Below, piece after piece: positions 42,138-51,271 of a stretch of DNA of 64,000 nucleotides. The stretch spans positions 124,001 to 188,000 of the forward strand of contig NZ_WSJB01000004.1 in NCBI RefSeq assembly GCF_009763255.1, given 5' to 3'. Under the pieces are notes generated by a model. That model saw nothing but the letters and a program-made list of their open reading frames with translations. It was not told the origin of the DNA and searched no databases. The stretch is from Bordetella sp. 02P26C-1 (lineage in GTDB: Bacteria > Pseudomonadota > Gammaproteobacteria > Burkholderiales > Burkholderiaceae_B). Each line of letters opens with the position of its first letter. Positions within the stretch are counted from its first letter, which is position 1. The position numbers were made by a program, and so were the translations under genes.

Positions 42138-43001
42138 ATGTTGCGATGGCTCAAGGGCCGGGGTGCCGCCACGTCCGCGGTCGCACAGATGCGAGCCCGC
42201 ATCGCGCCCGGGTTGTGGTACGAAGTTCTGCAGACTTACCCTTTTCTATGGGCATTGGAAACCGCCGAGCGTGACGCGCTGCTGGACCGCGCAGCGTGGC
42301 TGCTGGCCAGCAAGACCATGAACGGCGCGCGGGGTCTGACGCTGACCGACTTTATGCGCCTGTCCATCGCGGCGCAGGCCGCACTGCCGATTTTGCACCT
42401 GTCGCCCAGGCTCTACGAAGGCTGGGAAGAAATCATTATCTATCCCGAAGGATTTCGCATTCCGCGCGTGCAGCAGGACGAGGCCGGCGTGGTTCATGAA
42501 TACGACGAGGATGCTGCCGGCGAGGCCTGGGATGGCGGCCCGGTCATTTTGTCGTGGGACGATATGCTGCCCCAGCACGGCGCTTTCAACGTGATCATTC
42601 ATGAATTCGCGCACAAACTAGACCTCTCCTCCGGCTACGCCGACGGCATGCCGGACTTGAGCGCGCACGCCGATCTGTCACCACGCACATGGCGCCGCAC
42701 GCTTTCTGACAGCCTGGATCAATTCACCGAGGCCTTGGAGGCCGTGGAAGCCGCCATACCGGCCGACGTGGACCCGGAGAGCGACGAAGCCGCGCCCTGG
42801 TACGACCAGTTGCCTCTGGACCCCTATGCGGCCACCGACGAGGCGGAGTTCTTCGCCGTCAGCTCGGAACACTTCTTTGTCGATCCCGAGCCGCTCGCCC
42901 ATGCCCTGCCCGATTGGTACCAGCTACTGCGTGTGTATTACCGCCAAGACCCGTTAAACCGAACCTACCCCAGCAGCCACCTGGACGCAGCCACTCCATG
43001 A
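42138..43001 (+). CDS. mtfA: Zinc metallopeptidase of the MtfA family
   Basis: A 287-residue M90-type peptidase. The zinc motif is HEFAHKLD (about residues 155-162) and a later Glu is in TDEAEFFAVSSEHFF. In E. coli MtfA binds and inactivates the glucose repressor Mlc (DgsA) and has peptidase activity; a Mlc partner is not seen here. I start at MLRWLKG (42138), preceded by AAGGA. It stands divergent from relA and overlaps the next gene by 4 nt. Confidence 0.92.
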   Translation: MLRWLKGRGAATSAVAQMRARIAPGLWYEVLQTYPFLWALETAERDALLDRAAWLLASKTMNGARGLTLTDFMRLSIAAQAALPILHLSPRLYEGWEEIIIYPEGFRIPRVQQDEAGVVHEYDEDAAGEAWDGGPVILSWDDMLPQHGAFNVIIHEFAHKLDLSSGYADGMPDLSAHADLSPRTWRRTLSDSLDQFTEALEAVEAAIPADVDPESDEAAPWYDQLPLDPYAATDEAEFFAVSSEHFFVDPEPLAHALPDWYQLLRVYYRQDPLNRTYPSSHLDAATP

Positions 43002-43510
43002 AAACGCTGCTTATCATCTGGCACTCCCGCACCGGCTATGCGAGACAGATGGCGCAGGCATTGGCGCGCGGTGCCGACCAGGTGGCACATGAACTCGAAC
43101 TACAAGCGAAGTTGCGCGTGCGCCTGCAAGCCGCGCCCGACACCGATCCCGCCGACATACTGGCCGCAGACGGCTACCTATTCTGCGCCCCTGAAAACCT
43201 CGCCAGCCTGACCGGCGAGATGAAAGCCTGCCTGGACCGCTGCTACTACCCTGTCCTGGACCAAATCGCCGGCCGCCCCTACGCCGCCGCCATTAGTGCC
43301 GGCACGGATGGTGAAGGCGCGGCGCGCCAACTCACCCGCATCGCCACCGGCTGGCGCCTGCGCGCTGTCGCGGCCCCCTTGATCGAACGCAACGGCGCCC
43401 AAACCCCCGACGCCATCCTCGCGCCAAAAACCGTTCCCCCGCAGGCCCTGGCACGCTGCGAGGAACTCGGCGGCCTGCTTGCCGCGACGTTATTGACGAG
43501 CGAGACATAG
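42998..43510 (+). CDS. Flavodoxin-fold / NAD(P)H-dependent oxidoreductase
   Basis: A 170-residue protein of the flavodoxin-like fold. The start MKTLLIIWHSRTGYARQMA has the phosphate loop for FMN in a modified form; YLFCAPENLASLTGEMKACLDR is the second FMN-contact segment. Exact function is unknown. Its ATG overlaps the mtfA stop (ATGA), so the two are coupled. Confidence 0.8.
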   Translation: MKTLLIIWHSRTGYARQMAQALARGADQVAHELELQAKLRVRLQAAPDTDPADILAADGYLFCAPENLASLTGEMKACLDRCYYPVLDQIAGRPYAAAISAGTDGEGAARQLTRIATGWRLRAVAAPLIERNGAQTPDAILAPKTVPPQALARCEELGGLLAATLLTSET

Positions 43511-43614
43511 CCCCCGCCAAGCAAGCACCGACGAAGCGGTGAATCGCATCACGCCCCCAGACGCCAAGCGGCCAAAAGCCACATTCACAGAGCCTCGCCC
43601 GTCCTCCACCGCGA

Positions 43615-43768
43615 GCCGGCTTGTCGGGGCGAGGGCTATCGGGGCGCCTCGGATCCGAACGAGGGAAACCGAAGGAGCGCAGCGACGAGGTTGACGAAGT
43701 GGTGCCGGGCGCGCAGGCGCCCGGCCGGATCCGTGAAGCCCCGATAGCCCTCGCCCCGGCAAGCCGGC
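43615..43768. repeat. Large stem-flanked structured element C
   Basis: Two 31-nt arms (43615-43645 and 43738-43768) are complementary with one G-U type change. Inside, an 8-bp palindrome occurs twice (43650-43657 and 43726-43733) and can pair with itself as the next helix. At the tip, 43704-43712 pairs with 43717-43725 in a 9-bp hairpin. The core contains GGAGCGCAGCGACGAGG. It lies in the 400-nt gap between convergent 42998-43510 and the RidA gene; the rest of that gap holds a terminator (43815-43854) and otherwise nothing I recognise. Confidence 0.75.
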
Positions 43769-43814
43769 GCCTAAAGAACCCCGGCCCCGACCGAACTGCC
43801 ACACACACGCCCCC

Positions 43815-43854
43815 AAACAAAAAGAGCCCCGCGCATGACTCATACGCGGAGCTC
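43815..43854 (-). terminator. Terminator after the RidA gene
   Basis: A 10-bp stem (43824-43833 with 43845-43854, one G-U pair on the minus transcript) is followed on that strand by UUUUUGUUU. It ends the pncB-RidA direction about 55 nt after the RidA stop. Confidence 0.8.
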
Positions 43855-43910
43855 CCTGCCACCGTCCAGAATCGCAACCGACTCCGGACAGCTTTCAACC
43901 CGACGCAGCC

Positions 43911-44264
43911 TTAGGCCACCGCCGCCGTCACGACAATCTCAACCTTGTAGTCAGGATTAGCCAAACGCGCTTCGATCGTAGCCCGAGGCGGCGCATTGCC
44001 GTCAGCCACCCATGCGTCCCACGCACGGTTCATCGCATCGAATTCCTTCATGTTCGCCACAAAAATCTGCGCCATCAGGATCTTGCTCTTATCCGTGCCA
44101 GCCTCGGCCAGCAGACGATCGATCGTAGCCAGAACCTGAGCCGTCTGCCCTTCCATATCCAGCGAAGCATCATCCGGCACCTGACCCGCCAGATAGGCCA
44201 CACCGTTATACACCGCCATATCCGACAGACGCTTTTCCACATTGACGCGCTTAATGCTGCTCAT
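43911..44264 (-). CDS. RidA family protein
   Basis: A 117-residue member of the YjgF/RidA family, which hydrolyses reactive enamine or imine intermediates from PLP enzymes. It carries NGVAYLAGQVPDD, the middle segment KSKILMAQIFVANMKEFDAMNRAWDAWV and the PPRATIEARLANPDYKVEI signature with the conserved Arg. ATG start at 44264. It follows pncB after about 45 nt, so it could be cotranscribed. Confidence 0.9.
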   Translation of the reverse strand: MSSIKRVNVEKRLSDMAVYNGVAYLAGQVPDDASLDMEGQTAQVLATIDRLLAEAGTDKSKILMAQIFVANMKEFDAMNRAWDAWVADGNAPPRATIEARLANPDYKVEIVVTAAVA

Positions 44265-44310
44265 CAAAAATCCCCAAAAATATCAAGAGAAAATAACCAC
44301 CCCCGGCCCA

Positions 44311-45486
44311 TCAAGCCGGCGGCAACTGAAACACCTGGCGCAGATACGCCAAATAAGCCGGATCATCGCACATGGTTTTTTCCGGCGCGTCAGAAACCTT
44401 AGCCACCGGTTGGCCATTACAGCGAACCATCTTCATCACAATCTGCAGCGGCTCGTGCCCGAGGTCGTTCGTCAAGTTCGTGCCAATGCCAAACGACACC
44501 TTGCAACGCCCGGCAAATTGCCGCGCCAGCTCGATCGCCTTAGGAAACGTCAGCGAATCCGAAAACACCAAAGTTTTGGCCCGCGGATCCGTGCGATTTT
44601 TGCGATAGTGCTCGAGCATACGCTCGCCCCATTCAAACGGATCGCCCGAATCATGGCGCGCGCCGTCAAAGAGCTTGCAGAAATACATATCGAAATCGCG
44701 CAGGAACGCATCCAGACCGTAGACATCCGATAGCGCAATCCCCAGATCGCCGCGATATTCCTTGGCCCAGACCTCCAACGCGAACACCTGCGAATCGCGC
44801 AGCCGAGGCCCCAGGGCCTGGCATGCCTGCAGATACTCATGCCCCATCGTGCCCAGCGGCAGCACATCATGCTTCATCGCCAGCAGCACATTGCTCGTGC
44901 CCGCGAAGTGCTTGCCCATCTGCGCTTTCATCGTGGTCACGACTTCCTCGTGCCACAACTTGGAGAAACGTCGGCGCGTGCCATATTCAGCCACGCGGAA
45001 ATCGGCCAGCGCCGGGTCATCCAGCACCAATTGCATCTTGGACTGCAGGCGTTTGCGGCCCTCTTCCCAGTCCGGATTGCGGCGCGTATTACGGAAGTAC
45101 ACCTCGTTGACGATCGCCAGCACCGGGATCTCGAACAGAATCGTGTGCAGCCAAGGGCCTTTCACCGTGATGGAGATTTCACCCGGACCCTCGCCCTCGG
45201 TAATGGCAATACAGCGCTCGGGCAGGTGAAACAGCCCCAGAAAGTCAACAAAATCGCTCTTGATAAAGCGCAAGCCCCGCAGGTAATCCAGCTCCTCCTC
45301 GGTAAACCGCAGCTGGCACAGCGCGTGAATCTCGTCGCGGATCTCGTCCATATACGGCCGCAGATTCACATTCGGCGTGCGGCATTTATAGCGATATTCG
45401 ACCTGCGCAGCGGGAAACTGATGCAAAACCACCTGCATCATGCTGAACTTGTACAGATCGGTGTCAAGCAAGGAAGTAATGATCAT
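44311..45486 (-). CDS. pncB: Nicotinate phosphoribosyltransferase
   Basis: A 391-residue enzyme that makes nicotinic acid mononucleotide in NAD salvage. The start is [17 protein letters not shown], a family hallmark. The phosphorylated His of E. coli PncB corresponds to the [15 protein letters not shown] region. [13 protein letters not shown] and [11 protein letters not shown] bind phosphoribosyl diphosphate. Divergent from fdxA with a 196-nt gap that has a palindrome CCCCGATCGGGG near 45613 and a TAAAAT -10-like element at 45633 for fdxA. Confidence 0.96.
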   Translation of the reverse strand: MIITSLLDTDLYKFSMMQVVLHQFPAAQVEYRYKCRTPNVNLRPYMDEIRDEIHALCQLRFTEEELDYLRGLRFIKSDFVDFLGLFHLPERCIAITEGEGPGEISITVKGPWLHTILFEIPVLAIVNEVYFRNTRRNPDWEEGRKRLQSKMQLVLDDPALADFRVAEYGTRRRFSKLWHEEVVTTMKAQMGKHFAGTSNVLLAMKHDVLPLGTMGHEYLQACQALGPRLRDSQVFALEVWAKEYRGDLGIALSDVYGLDAFLRDFDMYFCKLFDGARHDSGDPFEWGERMLEHYRKNRTDPRAKTLVFSDSLTFPKAIELARQFAGRCKVSFGIGTNLTNDLGHEPLQIVMKMVRCNGQPVAKVSDAPEKTMCDDPAYLAYLRQVFQLPPA

Positions 45487-45682
45487 GATGGCGCGGACTC
45501 GGCGCGAGATGTTTTATTTACCTGATATTTTTTTCCACACCATAGCATAGCTGCCGCCAGGATCCCCCGGGCTGGCCGCTGTGCGGCACTACCGCACCCA
45601 GGGTTATCGCCACCCCGATCGGGGCAAGAGGGTAAAATCAAGGGAATTCATCACAGCTGTTGCCTGTCTGCGGAGTCCCCGA

Positions 45683-46006
45683 ATGACCCACGTCGTCACC
45701 GAAAACTGTATCAAATGCAAGTACACCGACTGCGTCGACGTGTGCCCGGTAGACTGTTTTCGTGAAGGCCCGAATTTTCTCGTGATTGACCCCGACGAGT
45801 GCATCGATTGCGCCGTCTGTATTCCGGAGTGCCCCGCCAACGCCATCTATGCGGAGGAAGACGTGCCTCAGGATCAGGTCCAATTTATCGCGCTTAACGC
45901 GGAGTTGTCGCCGGAATTCGCGCCGATCAGCCGGGCCAAGAAACCGCTGCCGGACGCCGACGATTGGAACGGCAAGCCAAACAAGCTCGAGCTCCTGGAA
46001 AAATAA
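45683..46006 (+). CDS. fdxA: Ferredoxin FdxA (7Fe type)
   Basis: A 107-residue ferredoxin with two cluster motifs: [18 protein letters not shown] and [12 protein letters not shown], fitting a 3Fe-4S plus 4Fe-4S protein of the Azotobacter FdI type. I start at MTHVVTEN (45683) with GGAG upstream; the frame open further up is not homologous. It is followed by the reductase fpr after 41 nt, an electron-transfer pair. Confidence 0.95.
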   Translation: MTHVVTENCIKCKYTDCVDVCPVDCFREGPNFLVIDPDECIDCAVCIPECPANAIYAEEDVPQDQVQFIALNAELSPEFAPISRAKKPLPDADDWNGKPNKLELLEK

Positions 46007-46047
46007 GGCCTGGCGCCCTCTCGGCCCCGGCCGCTGTCACCCTCTAG

Positions 46048-46845
46048 ATGACCGAACTCAAGTACACACGCCAGACCGTCACCCACGTACACACATGGGT
46101 TCCGGATAAGCTGTTTTCCATCCACACCACGCGTGACCCGGCCTTTAAATTTCAGGCGGGGCAATTCGCGCGCGTGGGCTTGCCCGAGGGCGATGATCCG
46201 GCTGCCGAGCCCACCGTGTGGCGCGCCTATTCAATGGTTTCCGCCCCGGACGAAGATCGTCTGGAGTTCTATTCCATCGTGGTGCCCGAGGGTCAGTTCA
46301 GCCCCCGTCTGGCGCGTCTGCAGCCGGGCGATGCGATCTACGTCGACAAAACGGCGTTCGGATTTCTCACCATTGAACGGTTTCCGCAGGGCGGCGACTT
46401 GTGGTTGCTGGCGACTGGCACGGGGCTTTCAGCCTACCTGTCGATCCTGCGCGACCCGGGCACCTGGCGGGCTTTCCGGCGCATCGTGCTGGTGCATGGC
46501 GTGCGCTCGGTCAGCGAATTGGCCTACCGCGACGAGATCGAATCCTGGCGCGCGCATCCGGATTTCGCCGAGCATTTCCAGGCCGATCCGCGCAAACTGA
46601 TTTACCTGCCCATCGCCACGCGCGAGGCCATTCCTGGCATGCCGCAGGCGCGCTTGACCACGCTGATTCAAAACGGCGAGCTCGAGCAGCTGGCAGGTAT
46701 GAAGCTCGATCCCGAGCAATCCAAGATCATGCTCTGCGGCAACCCCGAAATGCTCAGTGAAGCGCGCAAGCTGCTGGGCGAACGTGGTTTTGCCCCGGGC
46801 CGGCGCGGCATTCCCGGTAATCTGGCCGTCGAAAATTATTGGTAG
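46048..46845 (+). CDS. fpr: Ferredoxin-NADP reductase
   Basis: A 265-residue FAD enzyme that exchanges electrons between NADP(H) and ferredoxin or flavodoxin. FAD contacts are in RAYSMVSAP and the following YSIVV; the NADP site is in LLATGTGLSAYLSIL. The C-terminal LGERGFAPGRRGIPGNLAVENYW is typical of the bacterial subfamily. It follows fdxA directly. Confidence 0.95.
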   Translation: MTELKYTRQTVTHVHTWVPDKLFSIHTTRDPAFKFQAGQFARVGLPEGDDPAAEPTVWRAYSMVSAPDEDRLEFYSIVVPEGQFSPRLARLQPGDAIYVDKTAFGFLTIERFPQGGDLWLLATGTGLSAYLSILRDPGTWRAFRRIVLVHGVRSVSELAYRDEIESWRAHPDFAEHFQADPRKLIYLPIATREAIPGMPQARLTTLIQNGELEQLAGMKLDPEQSKIMLCGNPEMLSEARKLLGERGFAPGRRGIPGNLAVENYW

Positions 46846-47029
46846 CACGGCGCCCGACCGTCGGATGTTGTAAATCAGGTACAGATATCGGACGGCTCCG
46901 GACAACAGGCCAGACAGATTCGCTATATCCTTACGCGAAATCGATATAACCGCAGCCGCGATTGAGGCCGTCAGGCCGTGGACTCACGACCTCCCCCCAC
47001 TCTTTATTGAGCAGAAGGACACTCGCCAG

Positions 47030-48244
47030 ATGCTGTACCAATTTCATGAAATGCAGCGAGCGTTCCTGACGCCGCTGGCCGCCTTTACCGAAGCCGGCGC
47101 GCAATGGTTTTCCAGCCCCTATAGTCCCTTGGCGTATACGCCGCTGTCGCGGCAACTGGCCGCCAGCTGCGAACTGATCCACCGACTGGGCAAGGAATAC
47201 CAAAAGCCCGCCTGGAATCTGACCTCTACCGTGATCGACGGTCAGCCCGTGAAAGTGGCGGAGTCGGTGGCGCTGAATAAACCGTTTTGTCGCTTGCTGC
47301 ATTTTGAACGCGACGCGCGCCGTGACGATCCGCGCGTGCTCGTGGTGGCGCCGCTGTCGGGCCATCATGCGACGCTGCTGCGCGATACCGTGCGCGCATT
47401 GCTGCCGAATCACGATGTCTATGTGACCGACTGGGTCGATGCACGCATGGTGCCGCTGTCAGCTGGGGCGTTTCATCTTAACGATTACGTGCACTATGTG
47501 CGCGATTTCATCCGCCATCTGGGCCCGGATCTGCATGTGATTTCGGTCTGTCAGCCCACCGTGCCGGTCTTGGCCGCGATTTCCCTCATGGCGAGCGCGA
47601 ATGAGCCGAATCAGCCGCGCAGCATGGTGATGATGGGCGGGCCCATCGATCCTCGCGAGTCGCCCACGCAGGTCAACCGTCTGGCCACAACCAAGCCCTA
47701 TTCGTGGTTCGAGAGCCAGTTGATCGACCGGGTGCCGGTGCGTTATCCGGGCGCGGGGCGCCGGGTTTATCCGGGCTTTTTGCAGCATGCTGGCTTCATG
47801 GCGATGAATCCGGACCGCCATCTGAAATCGCACTACGATTTTTACCTGGACTTGCTGCGCGGCGACGATGACGACGCGCAAGCGCATCGCCGTTTTTACG
47901 ACGAATACAACGCGGTGCTGGATATGCCGGCGGAGTTTTACCTGGACACGATACGCGTTGTGTTTCAGGAGTTCCAATTACCCAAGGGAACGTGGAATAT
48001 CGATGGCGAGCTTGTGAATCCAGCCGCCATACGCGGGCCCGCACTGCTCACCATCGAAGGCGAGCTGGATGATATTTCGGGCCAGGGGCAGACACGTGCC
48101 GCGCAGAATCTGTGCCGTAGCATCCCTGCCAAACGCAAGCAGCACTACACGGCAACTGGCTGTGGCCACTATGGCATTTTCGCGGGCCGCCGCTGGCGCG
48201 AGACGATCTGTCCTAAAATTGCGGCTTTCATCCGGCAAGCCTGA
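47030..48244 (+). CDS. phaZ: Intracellular polyhydroxyalkanoate depolymerase (PhaZ)
   Basis: A 404-residue alpha/beta-hydrolase that mobilises stored poly-3-hydroxybutyrate granules. The lipase-box position reads VCQPT, so the nucleophile is a Cys, as in the intracellular depolymerases of Cupriavidus. HYDFYLDLLRGDDDDAQAHRRFYDEYNAVLDMPAEFYLD and the C-terminal GCGHYGIFAG region carry the remaining catalytic residues. It stands alone; the upstream 184 nt show nothing definite. Its presence suggests the organism makes PHB. Confidence 0.92.
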   Translation: MLYQFHEMQRAFLTPLAAFTEAGAQWFSSPYSPLAYTPLSRQLAASCELIHRLGKEYQKPAWNLTSTVIDGQPVKVAESVALNKPFCRLLHFERDARRDDPRVLVVAPLSGHHATLLRDTVRALLPNHDVYVTDWVDARMVPLSAGAFHLNDYVHYVRDFIRHLGPDLHVISVCQPTVPVLAAISLMASANEPNQPRSMVMMGGPIDPRESPTQVNRLATTKPYSWFESQLIDRVPVRYPGAGRRVYPGFLQHAGFMAMNPDRHLKSHYDFYLDLLRGDDDDAQAHRRFYDEYNAVLDMPAEFYLDTIRVVFQEFQLPKGTWNIDGELVNPAAIRGPALLTIEGELDDISGQGQTRAAQNLCRSIPAKRKQHYTATGCGHYGIFAGRRWRETICPKIAAFIRQA

Positions 48245-48357
48245 CCGGCTGCCCTAGCCCGCGCGATCGTTTCGCTGGCGCCGGCGCATTCGCCCGCACC
48301 CCGTATGCTTGCCCGTGTCGGCTCACACCCGGCACGGATTGACTCGTTTTTCTCGCC

Positions 48358-49011
48358 ATGTCCTGTCTTACTTTAGCCGACCGCATTGACGCCGTGCTGC
48401 CTCAGACGCAATGCACCAAATGCGGCTATGACGGCTGTATGCCATACGCCCGAGCCATCGCCGAAGGCGCAGCGCCCATCAATCGCTGCCCACCGGGCGG
48501 AGAAGAAGGCGTGGCGACCTTGGCAAGCCTGCTTGGCACCACGCCACTGCCGCTGGATCGCACCCGAGGCGAGCCGGGGCCGCTGACGGTCGCGCGTATC
48601 GACGAAGCACATTGCATCGGCTGTACGCTGTGTATCCGCGCCTGTCCGGTGGACGCCATCGTGGGCGCCAACAAGCGCATGCATACCGTGCTGACCGATT
48701 GGTGTACGGGATGCGATCTGTGCGTGGCGCCCTGCCCCGTGGACTGTATCGAGATGGTCCCGGCGCAGCGCGAATGGACCGACGCCGATGCGCATGCCAG
48801 CCGCGAACGCCATCGCGCCCATCAGGCCCGTATCGCCCGCGAGCGTGCCCAGAATGCCCGCCTGATGGAAGCCGATCCCGACGAAGAAACGGTCGTGCCT
48901 GCTCCCGCGCCCGCCATCGCCGCTGCCGACGATGAGGCGCGTAAACGCTCTGCTATCGAATCTGCTCTGGCGCGCGCCCGCGCACGCCGCACTGCTGTAA
49001 AGACCTCATGA
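48358..49011 (+). CDS. rsxB: Electron transport complex subunit RsxB-like ferredoxin
   Basis: A 217-residue iron-sulfur protein. The N-terminal cluster domain has [16 protein letters not shown] and NRCPPGG. Two 4Fe-4S motifs follow: [16 protein letters not shown] and [16 protein letters not shown]. The C-terminal third is charged and helical. It lacks the membrane N-terminus and the other rnf/rsx genes, so it is a stand-alone homologue. It overlaps nth by 4 nt (ATGA), a pairing common in betaproteobacteria; a role with Nth is inferred only. Confidence 0.9.
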   Translation: MSCLTLADRIDAVLPQTQCTKCGYDGCMPYARAIAEGAAPINRCPPGGEEGVATLASLLGTTPLPLDRTRGEPGPLTVARIDEAHCIGCTLCIRACPVDAIVGANKRMHTVLTDWCTGCDLCVAPCPVDCIEMVPAQREWTDADAHASRERHRAHQARIARERAQNARLMEADPDEETVVPAPAPAIAAADDEARKRSAIESALARARARRTAVKTS

Positions 49012-49646
49012 ATGCCGCCAAACGCCGGGCCATTTTCGAACGCCTGAAAGCCGCTAACCCAGCCCCCACGACCGAACTCGAATACGACACACCGTTCCAG
49101 CTTTTGATCGCCGTGTTGTTGTCGGCGCAGGCGACCGACAAGTCGGTCAATATCGCCACGCGCAAGTTTTTCCCGCAATACGGCACACCCGAAAAGCTGC
49201 TCGCATTGGGCGAAGAGGGTCTGGCCGAATACATCAAAACCATTGGCCTCTATCGCACCAAGGCCAAGAACGCGATTGCGACGTGCAAGCTGCTGCTGGA
49301 GCGCCACGGCGGCCAGGTACCGCAGACGCGCGAAGCCTTGGAAGCGCTACCGGGCGTGGGCCGCAAGACGGCGAACGTGGTGCTCAACACCGCTTTTGGC
49401 CAGCTGACCATGGCGGTCGACACGCATATTTTTCGCGTCTCTAACCGCACCGGCATCGCTCCCGGCAAGAACGTGCTCGAGGTGGAAAACAAGCTGGTGA
49501 AGTTCGTGCCCGCCGAATACATGAAGGACGCACATCATTGGCTGATCTTGCTGGGCCGTTATATCTGCGTGGCGCGCAAGCCGAAATGCCCGCAGTGCGG
49601 CATCTCCGATTTGTGCGAATACAAGGCTAAGACACCGGCTCAATAA
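49008..49646 (+). CDS. nth: Endonuclease III
   Basis: A 212-residue DNA glycosylase/AP lyase for oxidised pyrimidines. The helix-hairpin-helix has [13 protein letters not shown] with the catalytic Lys; the catalytic Asp is in VDTHIFRV. The 4Fe-4S ligands lie in the C-terminal [17 protein letters not shown]. Length is normal. Coupled to rsxB by an overlap. Confidence 0.97.
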   Translation: MNAAKRRAIFERLKAANPAPTTELEYDTPFQLLIAVLLSAQATDKSVNIATRKFFPQYGTPEKLLALGEEGLAEYIKTIGLYRTKAKNAIATCKLLLERHGGQVPQTREALEALPGVGRKTANVVLNTAFGQLTMAVDTHIFRVSNRTGIAPGKNVLEVENKLVKFVPAEYMKDAHHWLILLGRYICVARKPKCPQCGISDLCEYKAKTPAQ

Positions 49647-49675
49647 CCTATGAAAAACCCTCATGGCCTTTTGAA

Positions 49676-49724
49676 CCCCAGGTAGCGCATACTCGACGCA
49701 AGCCTTAAAAAAGAAAACCTGGGG
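49676..49724 (+). promoter_or_regulatory. Inverted repeat directly before the ribosome site of the Liv ATPase gene
   Basis: CCCCAGGT at 49676-49683 and ACCTGGGG at 49717-49724 are exact complements separated by 33 nt. The second arm abuts the Shine-Dalgarno region (CGGAG, 49725-49729) of the gene at 49732. It could hide the ribosome site or be a protein-binding site; no known riboswitch is recognised. Confidence 0.3.
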
Positions 49725-49731
49725 CGGAGAC

Positions 49732-50505
49732 ATGGATGACATAATCCTGGAGACAAAAGGCCTCACGAGGGAGTTTCTCGGCTTCGTTGCCGTCAACGGG
49801 GTAAACCTACGCGTCAAGCGTGGGCAGATTCATGCGCTCATCGGGCCCAATGGCGCGGGCAAGACGACTTGCTTTAATCTCCTCACCAAGTTCCTGCCGC
49901 CCACCAAGGGCCAGATCATTTTCAACGGCATCGATATCACGGCCGATCGTCCGGCGCAGGTCGCGCGGCGCGGCATTATTCGATCCTTTCAGATTTCCGC
50001 CGTTTTTCCGCATCTCACGGTGCTCGAGAACGTGCGCATCGGCCTGCAGCGCAAGACCGGGCTTTCCTACCATTTCTGGCGCAGCGACAAACGCCTGAAC
50101 GCGTTAAACGACAGCGCCATCGCGTTGCTGGATCAAGTGGACCTGGCCGCCTTCGCCGATGAAACCACGGTCAACCTGCCCTATGGGCGCAAGCGCGCAC
50201 TAGAGATTGCCACCACGCTGGCCATGGAGCCAGAGCTGATGTTGCTCGATGAACCGACCCAAGGCATGGGCCATGAAGACGTCGAGCGCGTGACACAGCT
50301 CATCAAACGCGTCAGCGCCGGCCGCACCATCTTAATGGTCGAGCACAACATGAACGTGGTGTCGTCCATCGCCGATACGATCACCGTGCTCGCCCGGGGC
50401 GCGGTGTTGGCCGAAGGGTCCTATGCCGAAGTTTCGCGTCACCCGGCGGTGATGCAAGCCTATATGGGCACCACCGAAGGCGAACTAGAAGGAGCGCACG
50501 CATGA
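49732..50505 (+). CDS. ABC transporter ATP-binding protein, LivG type
   Basis: A 257-residue ATPase of a branched-chain-amino-acid-type importer. Walker A is GPNGAGKTT. The signature position reads NLPYGRKRALEIA, an LPYG form typical of LivG proteins, and Walker B is LMLLDEPTQG. It is first in the unit LivG-LivF-binding protein-LivH-LivM, with 4-nt overlap to the next gene. The inverted repeat just upstream of the ribosome site may regulate it. Confidence 0.93.
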   Translation: MDDIILETKGLTREFLGFVAVNGVNLRVKRGQIHALIGPNGAGKTTCFNLLTKFLPPTKGQIIFNGIDITADRPAQVARRGIIRSFQISAVFPHLTVLENVRIGLQRKTGLSYHFWRSDKRLNALNDSAIALLDQVDLAAFADETTVNLPYGRKRALEIATTLAMEPELMLLDEPTQGMGHEDVERVTQLIKRVSAGRTILMVEHNMNVVSSIADTITVLARGAVLAEGSYAEVSRHPAVMQAYMGTTEGELEGAHA

Positions 50506-51212
50506 ATCACCCCGCGCTGGAGATCCACGATCTGCAAGCCTGGTACGGGGAATCGCATATTCTGCACGGCGTGAACATGCAGGTGACGCAGGGCGAAGTG
50601 GTGACGCTGCTGGGGCGCAATGGCGCCGGCCGCACGACCACGTTGCGTGCGATTCTCGGACTGACAGGCTCGCGACAAGGTTCGGTGCGCATCCATGGCA
50701 CCGAAGCGATTCATCTGCCGACTTATAAAGTCGCGCATCTGGGCATTGGTTATTGTCCAGAAGAACGCGGCATCTTTGCCAGCCTGTCGTGCGAGGAAAA
50801 CTTGTTATTGCCACCGCCGGTCGGCGCGTTGGGTGGCGGCATGTCGTTGACCGAAATCTACGACATGTTCCCCAATTTGCATGAACGGCGGCATTCACCG
50901 GGCACGCGTCTATCCGGAGGCGAACAACAGATGCTGGCGGTGGCGCGCATCCTGCGCACGGGCGCCAATCTGTTGCTATTGGATGAAATCTCCGAGGGCC
51001 TGGCACCGGTGATCGTGCAATCGCTGGCACGCATGATCCGCGCATTGAAGCAACGCGGCTACACCATCGTGATGGTCGAGCAGAATTTCCGTTTCGCCGC
51101 GCCGCTGGCTGACCGTTTCTACGTGATGGAACACGGTCAGATCGTCGAACATTTTGAAGCTAACCAACTGCAGGAAAAACAAGATACGTTAAACGAACTG
51201 TTGGGCGTATAA
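50502..51212 (+). CDS. ABC transporter ATP-binding protein, LivF type, with Walker A Lys to Arg
   Basis: A 236-residue ATPase of the same importer. The phosphate loop reads GRNGAGRTTT, so the usual Walker A Lys is Arg. The signature LSGGEQQMLAVARIL and Walker B LLLLDEISEG are intact. The codon is CGC, an unambiguous Arg in the reading. Whether this subunit hydrolyses ATP is not determined by the sequence. It overlaps the LivG gene by 4 nt and precedes the binding protein by 59 nt. Confidence 0.93.
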   Translation: MNHPALEIHDLQAWYGESHILHGVNMQVTQGEVVTLLGRNGAGRTTTLRAILGLTGSRQGSVRIHGTEAIHLPTYKVAHLGIGYCPEERGIFASLSCEENLLLPPPVGALGGGMSLTEIYDMFPNLHERRHSPGTRLSGGEQQMLAVARILRTGANLLLLDEISEGLAPVIVQSLARMIRALKQRGYTIVMVEQNFRFAAPLADRFYVMEHGQIVEHFEANQLQEKQDTLNELLGV

Positions 51213-51271
51213 GCACCCCTCTCATCCGCCGCCACCGCGGCACCATAAAAGAGAAGTGAAGGAGTCGTCCC

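Noticed and set aside
43615-43768. Element C as a plain transcription terminator
   Set aside because: It has no U-run, is far longer than a terminator, and a proper terminator for the RidA side is present at 43815-43854.
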